64,000 nt of DNA from positions 7,316,001-7,380,000 of the forward strand of contig OZ005703.1 in NCBI GenBank assembly GCA_963930775.1, read 5' to 3'. This stretch comes from Cliona cf. orientalis. Its lineage: Eukaryota; Porifera; Demospongiae; Clionaida; Clionaidae. Position 1 is the stretch's first letter; the number at the start of each line of letters is the position of its first letter. The notes below the pieces were generated by a model. The model saw only the letters and a program-made list of their open reading frames with translations. It was not told the origin of the DNA and searched no databases. Shown here piece by piece: positions 34,201 to 60,787 of the stretch. A program made the translations under genes and the position numbers.

Positions 34201-37200
34201 TTGAGTGGGATCCTGTGGAATGCTCACAGCGTAATGGAGAGATTGATGGCTACAGACTGATCTATCACCCTACTATGAATAGTGGTGACAATGAAAGCAT
34301 TTTGATTGATGGCAGCAACACCAATACTTACACGGTGGTTGGACTGCAGCCTAGATTTTACTACACATTAGTATTGGGGGCTGTTGGTGGGAACTACACT
34401 TTATTTGGCCCAGAGAATAGCAGAATGGTACAAACTTCAGTGCCTCCAGGTATAATTGTGTCAATATCTGATCCATTCCGTGATAGATGAAATGTTAACA
34501 TGCAGGTGTTGGAGTTCTCTTCCACAGTAATGTATTCGGCAACAATAGCATAGTATCACTAGGAGATATTGGTGAAAGAAGGAGGGCACTTCTTTGTGTT
34601 ACTAATGAGACTGGCTGTTGCAGAGAAGCTAGTGTTCCTCGTTTTATGAGAGAGTGGTACTTTCCTAATGGATCAGCAGTTAGTATAAAGGGTGCTGGAC
34701 ACAGCTTTTACCGTGATAGAGATCCAAGCATTGTGCGTCTCAATCGGAGATACAATGCCACTTCTCCAAATGGAATATTCTCATGTGTTATACCTAGTTC
34801 TATAACTCCAATAATAACCAGTACTATTCACATTGGCATCTACGATACTGAACAAGGTGACATGTTTAATTATTTGCTGCTTAATATTCAATTAGTAATT
34901 TCTTCTGAGCAGGAATTCCTGAGATTACCTCATTCACTCTTAACAGAAGTAGCAAATCTCTAAATTGTACATCACTTGGTGGTCCTGTGACAACAATCAT
35001 TTGGAAAATTAATAATCAGAGATTAGAAATTGATGGAAATCATTACAATCAAACTCAAGTGATAATAAATAGTGTAACTGCTGAGTATGCAAACATCCTC
35101 TACAGCAGTGATATAAGTAACTTAGTTGGAGTACTTACTTGCATAGCCCAGAATGCTCGAGGGTCTAATAACAAGACAATATCAATAAATGGTAAGCATG
35201 CAAAACTATCAAATCACTTGCATACTGGCTACCTACCTTGTGTCTAGGTATTGTCATAGAGAATATTGCTGAGACTTACACTGTGGAAAGTAATGCTAGC
35301 ATCACTTGTCGCAGTGACACTGATGCTGAGAGGATGGAATGGCTAACACAAGAAGGAACTATCATGCATGTTTTAGTATCTGAGAGCAATGTGACCGAGC
35401 TGAACCTGACTTTCACACCAGTTAGTGATAGCATACATGGACAAATGTACATCTGCCGAGTCATAAGAAATAGCAATGATACACCAGAGCAAAATTTCAC
35501 AATGAATGTTGAAGGTCAGTAACAATGGAACAGCCACACACTAATTTTAGTATGATGTGCATATGCATTCCAGTCCCAGCTGCAGAGATGGTACTGGCCA
35601 TGGAATTGAATATTGTTCCAATGAGAAACATTAGTATCGTTGGTGAAAGTACCAGTTTCATGTGTATTGTGACTAAAATCATTAGTGGTCTTGAGCACCA
35701 GCCGCTGGCTGTATGGGTAGAAAATGGAACAGAGTTAACAGAACAGGGTGAATCTAATGCCACTCTTGCTTTTAATAAACTGAATACATCTCATGGGAAA
35801 GTATACACCTGTAGAGGAACTCTTTCATCCCCTGCTCTGTCCATACCCCTTGTTGTGATACAAAATCATTCTTTGATTGTTCAAAGTAAGCTCTAATATC
35901 TTATTAAGTACATGTTGATAATATTATTACCTACAGTTCCCACACCAAGCATAAATGTCACCATAACAAGCAGTAATGTGTATGCTGGAACAAACTTGTC
36001 GGTCATTTGTGATATTTCCATCAATACTGCTGTAGACAGCGATATTTCTGTCGATGTCACATGGCTCAATGGAAGCGCACCAATATCCACTGAGACAGAG
36101 AGAGTTTCGGTACTCCCTCTCACTGGTAGCAAGCCGTCCTTCACCAGCGATCTCTTGATTCATCCACTAATTGACGTAGATAATACTTCTAACTTCAGCT
36201 GTCAAGCTTCAGTTCATAGTGATAGCGTATTCATTCAGCAAAGTAACGTTGGAGAAGGCTCTATTCATATTCCAGTCCAGCAGAGAAGTCAGTTAATCAT
36301 CAGTTAATTTGATTAATTTTATACTCGTTTCTTAATCTACAGCACCTTCAAAGCCAAAAATCGTGATTGAAAATATTACATCAACTAGAATTGATCTAAG
36401 ATGGTCTCAGGAAGCACATGATTTCATCAAAGGATTCAACATCACAGCAACCTACATGGGACCCTGCAATGATTTCAGCAATATACCTCACATTTTGTTG
36501 CATTCAGCACTCACTAGACAAGCCAACATAACAGGCTTGCAAGAATTCAGTAGCTACTCTATTGTGATCACAGCATTTAATGATGCTGGAAACAACTCTT
36601 CTCAAAAAGCCATCACCACAAATTCTTCTGGTAAGTGAAATTTGTGACATTTAGCATGGCCAATATTTTTAATTTTCAATACACAGAACCAACTGGTTCT
36701 CCCAACAATATCAGGAATGTCTCAGTAAATCTTACGTCTATTGCAATCTCGTGGAGTCCTATCAGCTGTATTGAGCAGAATAGCATCATTCATGGATACA
36801 TTGTCTACTATCAGAAGGGATTGCAAGAGGGAACTAGAAATAATATCAGTACAATGATGACAAATGCTACCATAAATAATTTGGATCCACGCACTAAATA
36901 TGAATTTGAAGTTCAGGGCATTAATGAGAACGGCCAGAAAGGTCCGTCAGAGAAAATGAATGTCACTACCAGTGCTCCAACTGGTAAGCCAGTAATAGAA
37001 ATTTTTTCTGCCAAAATATAGCAGTTACTTTCTATTGCATACATCAGCTGTTGGGCTTCTTTTTCATGACAGTCACCTTGAAAATAGGAGTGTTGTCTCC
37101 TTGGATGATATTGGTGAGGGAGCTGATGCTCTGCTTTGCCTAACTAACAGTCTCAGTTGCTGTGATGAGCATAGTGATGGGACGACTAGCGGTATGTGGT

Positions 37201-38651
37201 ACTTCCCTAACTCAAGTCCAGTACCTCTGGAGAGTCAAGCATCTGGACATAGACATGATATGTACATCACTAGAGGGCCAGGTGTGGTGCGTCTTCATCG
37301 TAGAGGAAGTTCCATGATGCCAGTGGGAATTTTCCACTGTGAGATTCCAGATGAAGAAGGAATGAACCAAAGCATATATATTGATGTTTATTCAGACGTC
37401 CAGGGGGAAGGTATTAAAATTAATTATATCATTAAGCTGTCTTTCTCCAGCGATCTCTTGATAAACCCACTAACTGACATAGATGACACTTCTAACTTCA
37501 GCTGCAAGCTTCAATTCATAGTCATACATAGCGCATTCATTAAGCGCAGTAATGTTGGAGAAGGCTCTTAGACTATTCATATTCCTGTACATGTCCAGTA
37601 GAGAAATCAGTTACTAATCTACAGCCCTTCAGAATCAATAATTGTTACACCACAACAGTATTATTATTATCATAGTATGTACTTAGTTTTGCTTATAAAC
37701 CTTTGAATCTGGTACAGAAACTACCATGGCTACTGCTCCTGCAACTACCACTAGTACTAGTGATGACAACAGTATTAATAATGGTAAGTGCCAAGTTGAT
37801 AGCTGGTTAATAATGATAGGTACTTTAATACAGATCTGTTATTACAACTACGACTATTTGAGGTTCAAAACTGTTTGGAATGGGTTGTGAGTTACATACA
37901 GTAACTATTAATATTATTATAATTCTATAGTGATTCTTTTTCCCATGATTATTGTGAACAGAGTTTGAATGCTAACATCAAGGTGAATGATATTTCAACA
38001 GCAATCGTGTCCAATATTAATCAGCGTTGTCAGTGTGGATTATCTCGTGAAAACATCACAAATGGTGGATTGCGTTGTTTCCCAGCCTCTCCTCGAGCAG
38101 TGACATTTCGTGCCATCCTTCATGGAGGTACAAAAGCTTCAAGCTCTGAACTTTCTTCGTACATTGAGCAATGGATCAGGAATGATGTCACAATTCTTGT
38201 TCAAAGCGTGCTAATTAATGTAGACAGTAGCTGTACGGTTGCTATTTCTTCATTTGATGATGGAGAGTGTCAGATTGACTCAGAAAAACACACAAATAAC
38301 AGCTCATCAGCTATTATTGGTGGAACTGTTGCTGGTTTACTGCTCTTATTGATTCTTTCTACTGCTGTGGTCATAGCATTGCTGATAACATTATGGCAGA
38401 GAAAGAAACACCATGGCAGGTATTTAATTTTTCAAACCATCACAGATACATGTTATTTTGCACAATAATCAACGTTTTTATTGGATTCCAGGGATTCCAA
38501 CACTCGCATGCAGATGACTGAGGCAAATTTGAGTCACAGTCCAGCCCATGACTATGAAGCAATTGATAAGTATACAAAAGAATACGAAGATATTATAGAG
38601 ATGGATTTGACCAAATGTCCGGCATACGAGCCTATGAGACAAACTTCATAG
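28274..38651 (+). CDS. Gene B2: Ig/Calx-beta/FN3/FPNG receptor with ITAM tail
   Basis: Exons: 28274-28346, 28400-28684, 28740-29048, 29102-29236, 29310-29516, 29585-29851, 29913-30206, 30274-30591, 30652-30951, 31010-31333, 31394-31678, 31734-31982, 32041-32334, 32391-32741, 32821-33126, 33207-34088, 34141-34449, 34506-34856, 34913-35191, 35248-35514, 35574-35885, 35937-36287, 36343-36630, 36687-36983, 37048-37410, 37718-37783, 37834-37886, 37962-38419, 38492-38651. They sum to 2811 codons without a stop. Domain order follows B1, but a deletion fused exon 16 with exon 19 and removed two Ig exons. The Thr-rich stalk is 22 codons against 40 in B1. The tail keeps the ITAM and ends in YEPM rather than YEPI. 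Confidence 0.87.
33207..34088 (+). other. Deletion-fused exon in B2
   Basis: The exon begins as the homologue of B1 exon 16, breaks after TIRS, continues through what was the intron before B1 exon 19 (reading a hydrophobic IPLLLIVLC stretch), and carries on as the Ig-FN3 exon. The frame is open for all 882 nt. The old acceptor (TGTACAG before CCCCACC) is still present, so a shorter splice form is possible only with a new donor. The truncated Ig lacks its second half. Confidence 0.75.
37434..37650 (+). pseudogene. Relic of a VPTPSI-type Ig exon inside B2 intron 25
   Basis: Counterpart of 19064-19290 in B1. Here the frame entering from exon 25 stays open through the intron up to a stop at 37569-37571, so retaining this intron would give a receptor ending before the membrane span. 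Confidence 0.6.
37718..38651 (+). other. B2 stalk, terminal domain, membrane span and ITAM tail
   Basis: It has the same plan as B1. The tail has DYEAI (Tyr at 38553-38555), six residues, YEDI (Tyr at 38583-38585), and YEPM (Tyr at 38625-38627). The ITAM spacing is conserved, and YxxM is the classical binding site for the PI3-kinase p85 SH2 domains, so B1 and B2 may differ in downstream partners. Confidence 0.8.
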
Positions 38652-38704
38652 TCAAAAATGTGCAACTAAAAAATACAATATTATTATACGACGCCGTGTG
38701 AAAC

Positions 38705-38710
38705 AATAAA
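38705..38710 (+). terminator. B2 polyadenylation signal
   Basis: AATAAA 54 bp after the stop codon. Confidence 0.55.
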
Positions 38711-38799
38711 TGATATAGATATATTTTGCATCATTCAATGGATTTTTCAATGGATTATAATGGATTATGATAGCAGAAAAGACAGTGGATCTGGTGATC

Positions 38800-38949
38800 G
38801 TGACCGTGCCGTTTGTACGTTCGTTGCGCATCCAGCCACGCCTCCAGGAAAATCATGTGTACGGAGGTGGAAGTGGCCATCGATGCGCATGCGCGTGACG
38901 CATGGGACTCCCACGCCTCGAATTCTACAACATTCTGCCTATCCTAGCC
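38800..38949 (+). promoter_or_regulatory. A3 promoter with NRF-1-type palindrome
   Basis: TGCGCATGCGCG at 38884-38895, 55 bp before the ATG, with the CCAGCCACGCCT block upstream. The B2-A3 spacer is only 298 bp and has lost the RNF11-like relic found before A2. Confidence 0.65.
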
Positions 38950-41900
38950 ATGGCATGGTTGAACAGTGTTTTGGTGATCGGATTGGTGATCGTTAGCTCG
39001 ACAACCTCATCTCATGGTCAAGGTATGCACCTTATGGTGACAGCACTTTTTATAGTATTAATTTTTTTGTGCAGAAGGTGTGTTTCTGAGTCTCAAAGGA
39101 CAATTCATTGCTAACGATAGTTATGTGGATGTCGATGATATTGGTAGTGGTGGTGATGCTTTACTCTGTCATACTAATAAAACTGACTGCTGTGGTGAAC
39201 TTCCCAACCGAGCTGGGGAGTGGTATCCTGGTTACTCTGAAGATACAGTGGGAACTCAGAGAACATCTAACTATGAATTTTACAGAGATAGAGGACCACA
39301 AGTTGTACGTCTCAATCATCGAAAAGGATTTTCTCCAGCAAGAGGACGTTTTCGATGTGAAGTTCCAGATGCCAATTATAACATGCAGACTAGATACATA
39401 AATATTGGTATGTAGACTACAACGCCGGTAGCTAGTTTAATATCTATCTGTATGCATGATTGTATTAATGTTTCACATATTTAGTGGATATTGGATCAGT
39501 TACCATCTCTGAGAATGATCTTTCACTTGTGTGCTCGGCTAACATTTATCCACCGGCTCTTTATGGATCACTGCCAGTTTTTGAGGTCCAAACAATTCCT
39601 CTCTTCCCTCTGATGTGGTGTCTAATGGGACAAAATTAGATATTAATAGCAATAATTATACAAATACCCTGCAGTTCACCTCACTGCGTCATATCGGCAT
39701 TTACACTTGCAGAATTGGATATTCAGCAGCAAGCATAATAATCCTTGATAGCGGTAAGAAAGTGACAATATCAATTTTCGTGATACTCTAGCTTTTCTGT
39801 TTATTAGATCCAATCGTTGATATCACGAGTGATGGTACACAAACAGCTGGTGGAAATTATAGTCTCATGTGTATGGTGATTGGTGTAAGGAATGATAATT
39901 TGATGTATAATTGGACTAAAGATAATGGTACTGCTCAGTCTGTAGTTAGTACTTCCAGCACCCTGTTCTTCTCCCCTCTCAAGCTGTCTGATGCTGGACA
40001 GTACTTGTGTAAAGTGATGATAGGCTCTCAAATGTATGGTGCCATGGAATATATCAATATTGAAAGTATGTCAATTATGTTAGAATTTAAACCTTATCCC
40101 ATAATGTTTTTTTTTTTTAGTTCCGGCTCCAATGCTTATAAGTGTCACTAGTAATCCAGCCAGTCCTATCCGTCCTATTGGATCTGCTGTGACTCTGATT
40201 TGCACCGTTGTGTTGAGTCCAGCAGTGGATGTCCCAGTGACTATTAATATTCATTTGAGTGATCCAGATGAGAGTCCACTGACTACCACTACTCCATCGG
40301 TGTCTGGGTCCACCTACACAAGCACAGCTATGGTTAATTCATTTGGAAGAGAGGATTCTGGATTATATATGTGTAGGGCTAGTATTAGCTCTAACTTTCC
40401 ATTCATCAGAGACAGCAAATCAATATCTGTGGCCTCAAAAGTGACTATAGGTGAGTTTTGCTGCCCTTGCATACAGATAATGAGCATAATATTAATTTTA
40501 TGATATTATGAGAACGGTGGTTTCCAAATACTGTGATAATATATTGCCATGAAATTATCTTGGAATGCCATAATAATGTTATAGGCCATTAGCTACATGT
40601 GTTCATCTTGTATTTAGGTGTCTACCTCTCACTGAAAGGGAATATCTACCCCAATAACAGTGTTATCTTTGTCAACGAGATTGGAGAAAGTGACAATAAT
40701 TCAAACCCGGCCCTATTCAAAATGATGCACTCCAGTGCATCACTGACAAGAGTCCATGTTGCAAATTCTTCCCTAATACAGCTGGGGAGTGGTATTTTCC
40801 CAATGGAACACTGGTCCCGGAAGAGGGTGCTGATTCCATACTATTTTACAGAAACAGAGGGTTCAATGATGGAACCGTCAATCTGAATCACATTCGCACA
40901 CTATCCACTGTTTCTGTTCCAACTGGATTGTTTTGCTGTGTGTTACCTGATATGGATGGTATTAGTCAAAGGCTTTGTGCTGATATTGATCATGGTGAGT
41001 AAAGGATACGAAAATTATATAGTGCACGTACCTATTATCTAGAATGTAATATTTTTATAGTCGTCATAACCATCGCTACTTCTGGTAACAATACTGGTGG
41101 TGAGACTTACAGACTAGAGTGCTCTGTCAGCGGAGGACACTCAGCGCAATTCCAATGGTTCAATGAGTCAGAGACAGATGTCACCGGACAAGAGTCAACA
41201 GTTATCACCTCCTCCCCTTCCAGCAGTGTTTTAGAAATTTCTCAACTACACCAATCACACGGAGGGGTTTATACCTGCTCTGCTAATGTCAGTGGCACTG
41301 TAGTTTCAAAATCTGTAGAATTATCAGTAAAAGGTAATAATGCTTGTTGTCTGGTTTATTCAGGTCATTTCATTATTACAATGTCTTTGCGACAGCTCCT
41401 ACAGTCACAGTACAGATAACTGGTGGAGAAATTACTCCAAACATAGGACATGAATATACCCTCACATGCAGCATCTTTGGAGCTGAAAATTTGAATGCCA
41501 CGCTAGGCTATGAGTGGAGGAATAAGAGCCAGTTATTTTCAAATTCCAGCGTTTTGCAATTGCCTTCTCTGAAGCTATCTGATGCTGGAAGATACACATG
41601 TCAAGTGTCAGTGGCATCAAGCTACCTTCATAACAGTATTACTGCAACAGAATCTCACAATCTAGTGATTAAAAGTACGTAATTATCAGTCGATATTAGT
41701 GTAGACATTACAACTTACACATAGTATTACATAACACACAGTTCCAGATCCCTTGTCTGTGCATATTTCCTACAATAAAGTCAGTCCTATCCGTCCCATT
41801 AGATCCGACGTCATTCTGACTTGTACCGTGGGGCTGAGTACATTGGTGAACATTCCGGTCATTGTTACTACAGTATGGACTGGACCAGCTGGGTTTACGA

Positions 41901-43825
41901 ATACCAATAGGACTTCACAGCCTGTAATGGGAAGCAATACCTCCTATACTAGTGCAGTCACTGTCAGATCGTTTGGGAGAATCCATTCTGGACAGTACAC
42001 ATGTGCAGCTCAAGTGAATAGTTCACAGAATTCAGAGTTTTATGTCACGAATAATGCAAGTGTATATGGAGCAGTTCAAATCACTGTTGGTGAGATTTAT
42101 ACAATGGCATAATATCTTCAACTTTGTAATACTATATTATAGGTGTCTATCTTACTCTGAATGGGAGAGTGTATGCTAACAATAGTGTCATCACCAAAGC
42201 TGAGATAGCAGAGACAGCAAATGGGCTCAAGTGTGTCACAGACAACATGCCATGTTGTCAGACTGGGCCTAGAATGGGAGGGTGGTATTTTCCCAACGGA
42301 TCAGTAATTCCAGAAGAGGGAAACCACACTACCTTTTTTGTGAGCAGAGGTGATAATGGAACAGTCAACCTGAACCACAATGATAGCAGTAATGTCTCTT
42401 CTCCATCTGGAAGGTTCTGCTGTGAAGTACCAGATGTTAATGGCCTTGATCAAACCGAGTGTGCTCTCTTAAGTAAATTGAAGAAATACTAAAATAATTA
42501 ATGATGTATGATGTATTTATTATTATTTTTTTCACATTGCAGTTCCTAATTTGTCGGTCAATGTTACCAGTAAAGGAAGTATTATTACTGGAGGACAGGC
42601 TTTTAGCCTGAAATGTACAATCTCTGGGGTAGAAGCTCTCAATCCTATCTTAACCTACCAATGGACAAAGAGCAATAGCACTGGACGAATGCAAGTTGGA
42701 TCTAACACAAGCACTCTCTCCTTTTCCTCTCTCAGGTTGTCTGACGCTGGACGGTACTCCTGCCAAGTCATAGTTAGTTCTCGGTATCTTCGTGATGCTC
42801 TTAATGTGACCAGTGTACCATTTGACATTCATCTTCAAGGTAAAATTAATGATCACTTCTTAATAACACACTTTTAAAAATTAATGCAGTTCCTGAGCCT
42901 ATTGTGAGGCTTGTTTCTGACACCCCCAATCCCATTCTCTCTGGTTCCTCTCCCACTCTGACCTGTGCTGTGGAGTTGAGTCCAGCAGTGGATGTTCCAG
43001 TGACTGTGAACACAGAATGGACTGGACCAGATGGATCAAATCTGACATCTGGTGCTCCTCCTGTGATGAGGTCATTCACCCACTATACCAGCAAAGCAAA
43101 GCTAAATTATGTCGAGTCAGCAGACTCTGGGAACTACACATGTACTGTGAGTATTGGAGGAAAGATCAGGGCATCAGTGTCAAAAGTAGTAGTCATGGGT
43201 AAGCTGTAATTTTTTATCATTAACGTTTAACTTATAATATTATTATATATGTGTATTATTTGGCTCTCAGGAGATGGAATGTTTCAGATAAGACTGAAAA
43301 ATGCAGATATTTGTCAACCACGGTACAAGAATGTACATGTAAGCGATTTTTGTTCTAGTAGAGAATCATGATCATAATGTTATTATAGCTAATGCATGGA
43401 TATTTTAATAGCCCGATATGGAAGCTGAACTGTACAAGTATAACATAGAGGAGGCTCTCACCGAAGCAATTGAGAGTCGCTGTGAGTGCCATCTTCCCAG
43501 AGCCAACCTTCTCAAGGCATCGTTCAGCTGTGGCAGCTCCCCCAACCTCACAACCTACCGAAACACTCTCATTGGAACATACAACTTCAATGCCACCCAG
43601 CTCATTGGATTCATTCAGGACTGGGTGACCTCTGAACCCCAGATCAACATCAAAGACTACTCAGTGTGGCTTGACAGCAGCTGCCCCATTGCCATAGCAT
43701 CACTGAAGGAGCCTGAGTGTGGGGAAGTGAGGCATTGCCCCTGCGCTAACGACCCAAATGTTATCAAATGCATGGAGTTCCTTGGAGATGAGAGTTTTTT
43801 TGGCTGCATTAACTCATGTATCTAG
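38950..43825 (+). pseudogene. Gene A3: A-family gene with two frameshifted exons
   Basis: Exons by homology: 38950-39022, 39075-39407, 39485-39753, 39808-40065, 40121-40450, 40618-40994, 41061-41333, 41396-41674, 41742-42089, 42143-42472, 42543-42839, 42890-43198, 43271-43338, 43412-43825. Exon 3 has lost 10 bp including the Ig tryptophan (stop at 39637-39639) and exon 6 has gained 5 bp near 40710. Exon 2 has also lost the FPNG core (it reads GEWYPGY). Read literally the product is about 186 residues. All splice sites are intact and both broken exons are phase 1-1, so skipping both would leave 1104 codons. Pseudogene and splice-rescued gene are both possible. The 3' half is almost identical to A2. 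Confidence 0.72.
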
Positions 43826-44089
43826 AAACCCTTCTTAAGTATTTGTAACTAACATTAATACTTTTAGCTGTTCTAGTCAGTATGTATAGTACTCCAGTAT
43901 ATTATATACTCTATTCGATGATGCTGATTGTGTGCTTTATAAATGAAAGAACTACAAGAATCATTACACATATCCATTTGATATAATAATAATAATATAT
44001 TATATGAATTCGAGTTACATTAGAGGAATAACAATGCCAGCAGTTACTGTATGTAGATATGGTAACAAGCCTGTTATGCTTTCATTATG
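43826..44089. other. A3 3' untranslated region and spacer
   Basis: AT-rich and similar to the A2 3' region for roughly the first 60 bp, then diverging. Nothing else is seen. Confidence 0.45.
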
Positions 44090-44680
44090 ACAGTTGTTAT
44101 ACGCAATGGGATATGTATCAATCGAAAGGCTAAATGGAACGGAAGACTATCAACTCTGGACAGTAAGTGTAAACAGTTAAATTAGTATTCTAAGCCTGAG
44201 GTACCATTTATATTTTTAGTCTATGAAAGCAACTGTCCACAGAAATAACATTGAGAATGCCCTCGTGCATGCAATTAAGAGCCTATGTGATATATATGAA
44301 GATGCAGTTTTCTAAAGGAGAATCTCGTGCAAGTACGCTTCTCTCAGCCAGCACAACAACTTATCAAAGATCTCCCATTGGAATACACAATTTTAACATC
44401 ACCCAGCTCGTTAGATTCATTCAGGACTGGGTCAGCCAGTCCCTTGTCCTCCTCTCCAGCTAGGTTGCTATTAATAATACTGTATTGAGCTGAGTCTCAG
44501 AATAATGAATAGGAGAGGGGGAGAGGGGGGGAGGGGGAGTGGATCCAGCTGGCCAGAATAGGACTGAGTGACCTCTGACCGGATAAAAATCAAAATTAAT
44601 GGTGGTACACAATGAGAGTGGATAGCAGCTGCCCAGTGACCATAGCGCATCTTTGGAAGAGAAGGAGTGTCATGCTGGAT
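44090..44680 (+). pseudogene. Decayed duplicate of the A-type last two exons (third copy)
   Basis: 44095-44160 resembles the linker exon and 44221-44460 the first part of the terminal domain exon (NIENAL, FIQDWV). After a purine-rich insertion, more of the domain is readable near 44620-44665 (a serine, two cysteines, then the ECH region). Frame breaks throughout. Confidence 0.65.
44517..44537 (+). repeat. G-rich tract with quadruplex potential
   Basis: Runs of five, seven and five G separated by AGA or A, inside the terminal-exon relic. The 7-G run can be split, giving four GGG runs. No function is claimed. Confidence 0.6.
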
Positions 44681-45044
44681 AATACTTAATATGATTGCTT
44701 GAACATATTATACAACTATACAGTATAGCTACATACTATAAACAGTTATGTGTGCCTGATCACAATATTCATGGTAGTTGTGTATTATTGATTCCCTAAT
44801 AATAATAATATTTTTAGCTAAGAAGAATTGGTGTGCAAACATGATTCTTGTTGATGCTATTATCAAGAATAATTATGCTTACATGAATGATACAGTACAA
44901 TCAGTGTGTAAACATGATTCTTGTTGATGTTATGATTATGCATATTAATCAAATATTATGCTTACAGTGTATGATACAGTGCATTTGTTTTGCATGCCCT
45001 TCAGTAATAATTATATATGCATGGCATATGCTCACGTAATATTC

Positions 45045-45284
45045 TATAGCTGTATCATAGAAGGCTCTATACTTTGTTCATGCTGGGAGATTATCAAATT
45101 GAAGTTGTTTTTGAACCACCTGTTATGTCAACATTTCCTTTCCTACCCAATGTGGGCACAAAAACAACATAATCCATGCTAGATCATCTATAAGATGATG
45201 ATTAAACTCAGCGTGAGTCCACATAACAGGTTAGCTAAACAGAGCTAGTCGTTCTAAAGAAATAATATAGCTATCTAGCCAGCC
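45045..45284 (+). promoter_or_regulatory. B3 upstream region conserved with B1 and B2
   Basis: Same block as at 8620-8858, leading to a GCCATGG start. A partial second copy lies at about 45760-45873. Confidence 0.5.
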
Positions 45285-59893
<14,609 letters not shown>

Positions 59894-60787
59894 AGACACT
59901 ACCAGCCTTTATATAATAATATTGTGTATAACTATAAAGTGTGTTAGATTTTGAATAATAACAATTTTTTGTTGTAAGTCACCAATTTTTTTTACTCATA
60001 CTCACCTTCTTTTGAATAATAATTCAGTTATTCATAATAAAGCTATATTCTGCTTACTTTTTCTAGCAATAGCTACCGTTTATTTTTGAGCAAACTGATG
60101 TTTCCTTGTACAAGGAAGAGATATCAAGGTGATGGTAGAGCAAACATGGAAGCCATGCATCTAGACATGCCAAGTACATAACTGTAGGTCCAGTGATAGT
60201 AGCTAGATAGCCCAAGCTAGTTTTGGAAAGTAAAGTTAATAATAACAGCGCATAAAGTTAAAAACTATAAATAGAACCATAACCGTGCTGCAGATTGATA
60301 ACATAACTACCTTCAATAGTTACTGACAATTGAGTTGTCAGTCAACATTTTAATAGCAAAGTCAATACTCTTTCCTTTTCTTCCCTCAGGTTATCAGATA
60401 CATGCTGGATAATACTCGAGATAAAATTTAATAAGCTGCAAAACTCCTGCATTTTTAACCTGCATGAATTCCTTAATAGCCAATAGTTGGATACAAAATG
60501 TATTACCACGTGCACACATGTAGATTGCTGACTGAGCCAATAGTAAACATAAATGGTTGCGCTAGATGAAAACTTGGAAGTGAAGGAAGTGTACATTTGT
60601 ACATCATCTAAAGCAAACAAGTGGGTGTAAAAAAGAATCTTGATAAATGCATCTTTGAAGTTGAATGCTTTCTTCACCCATTATAAATTCCAAGAACCAG
60701 CGTATATACTATACTAATAATAATATAGGGATGAGAAAGTATTTAAATCTATTTCCAAGCTTGCTCAGCAATTGCTTGCTTTCTACA
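59894..60787. other. Spacer between B3 and C1
   Basis: AATAAA at 60036-60041, about 140 bp after the B3 stop, is the likely poly(A) signal. The spacer holds the second copy of the dispersed repeat. No NRF-1 palindrome is found before C1. Confidence 0.55.
60071..60310. repeat. Dispersed repeat, copy 2
   Basis: Matches 45464-45664 with indels. Both copies flank gene B3 (first intron and 3' spacer) and could mediate unequal exchange. Confidence 0.65.

Noticed and set aside
44251-44463. Possible small gene after A3
   Set aside because: It is the relic of the A terminal exon, as shown by NIENAL and FIQDWV matches and frame breaks.
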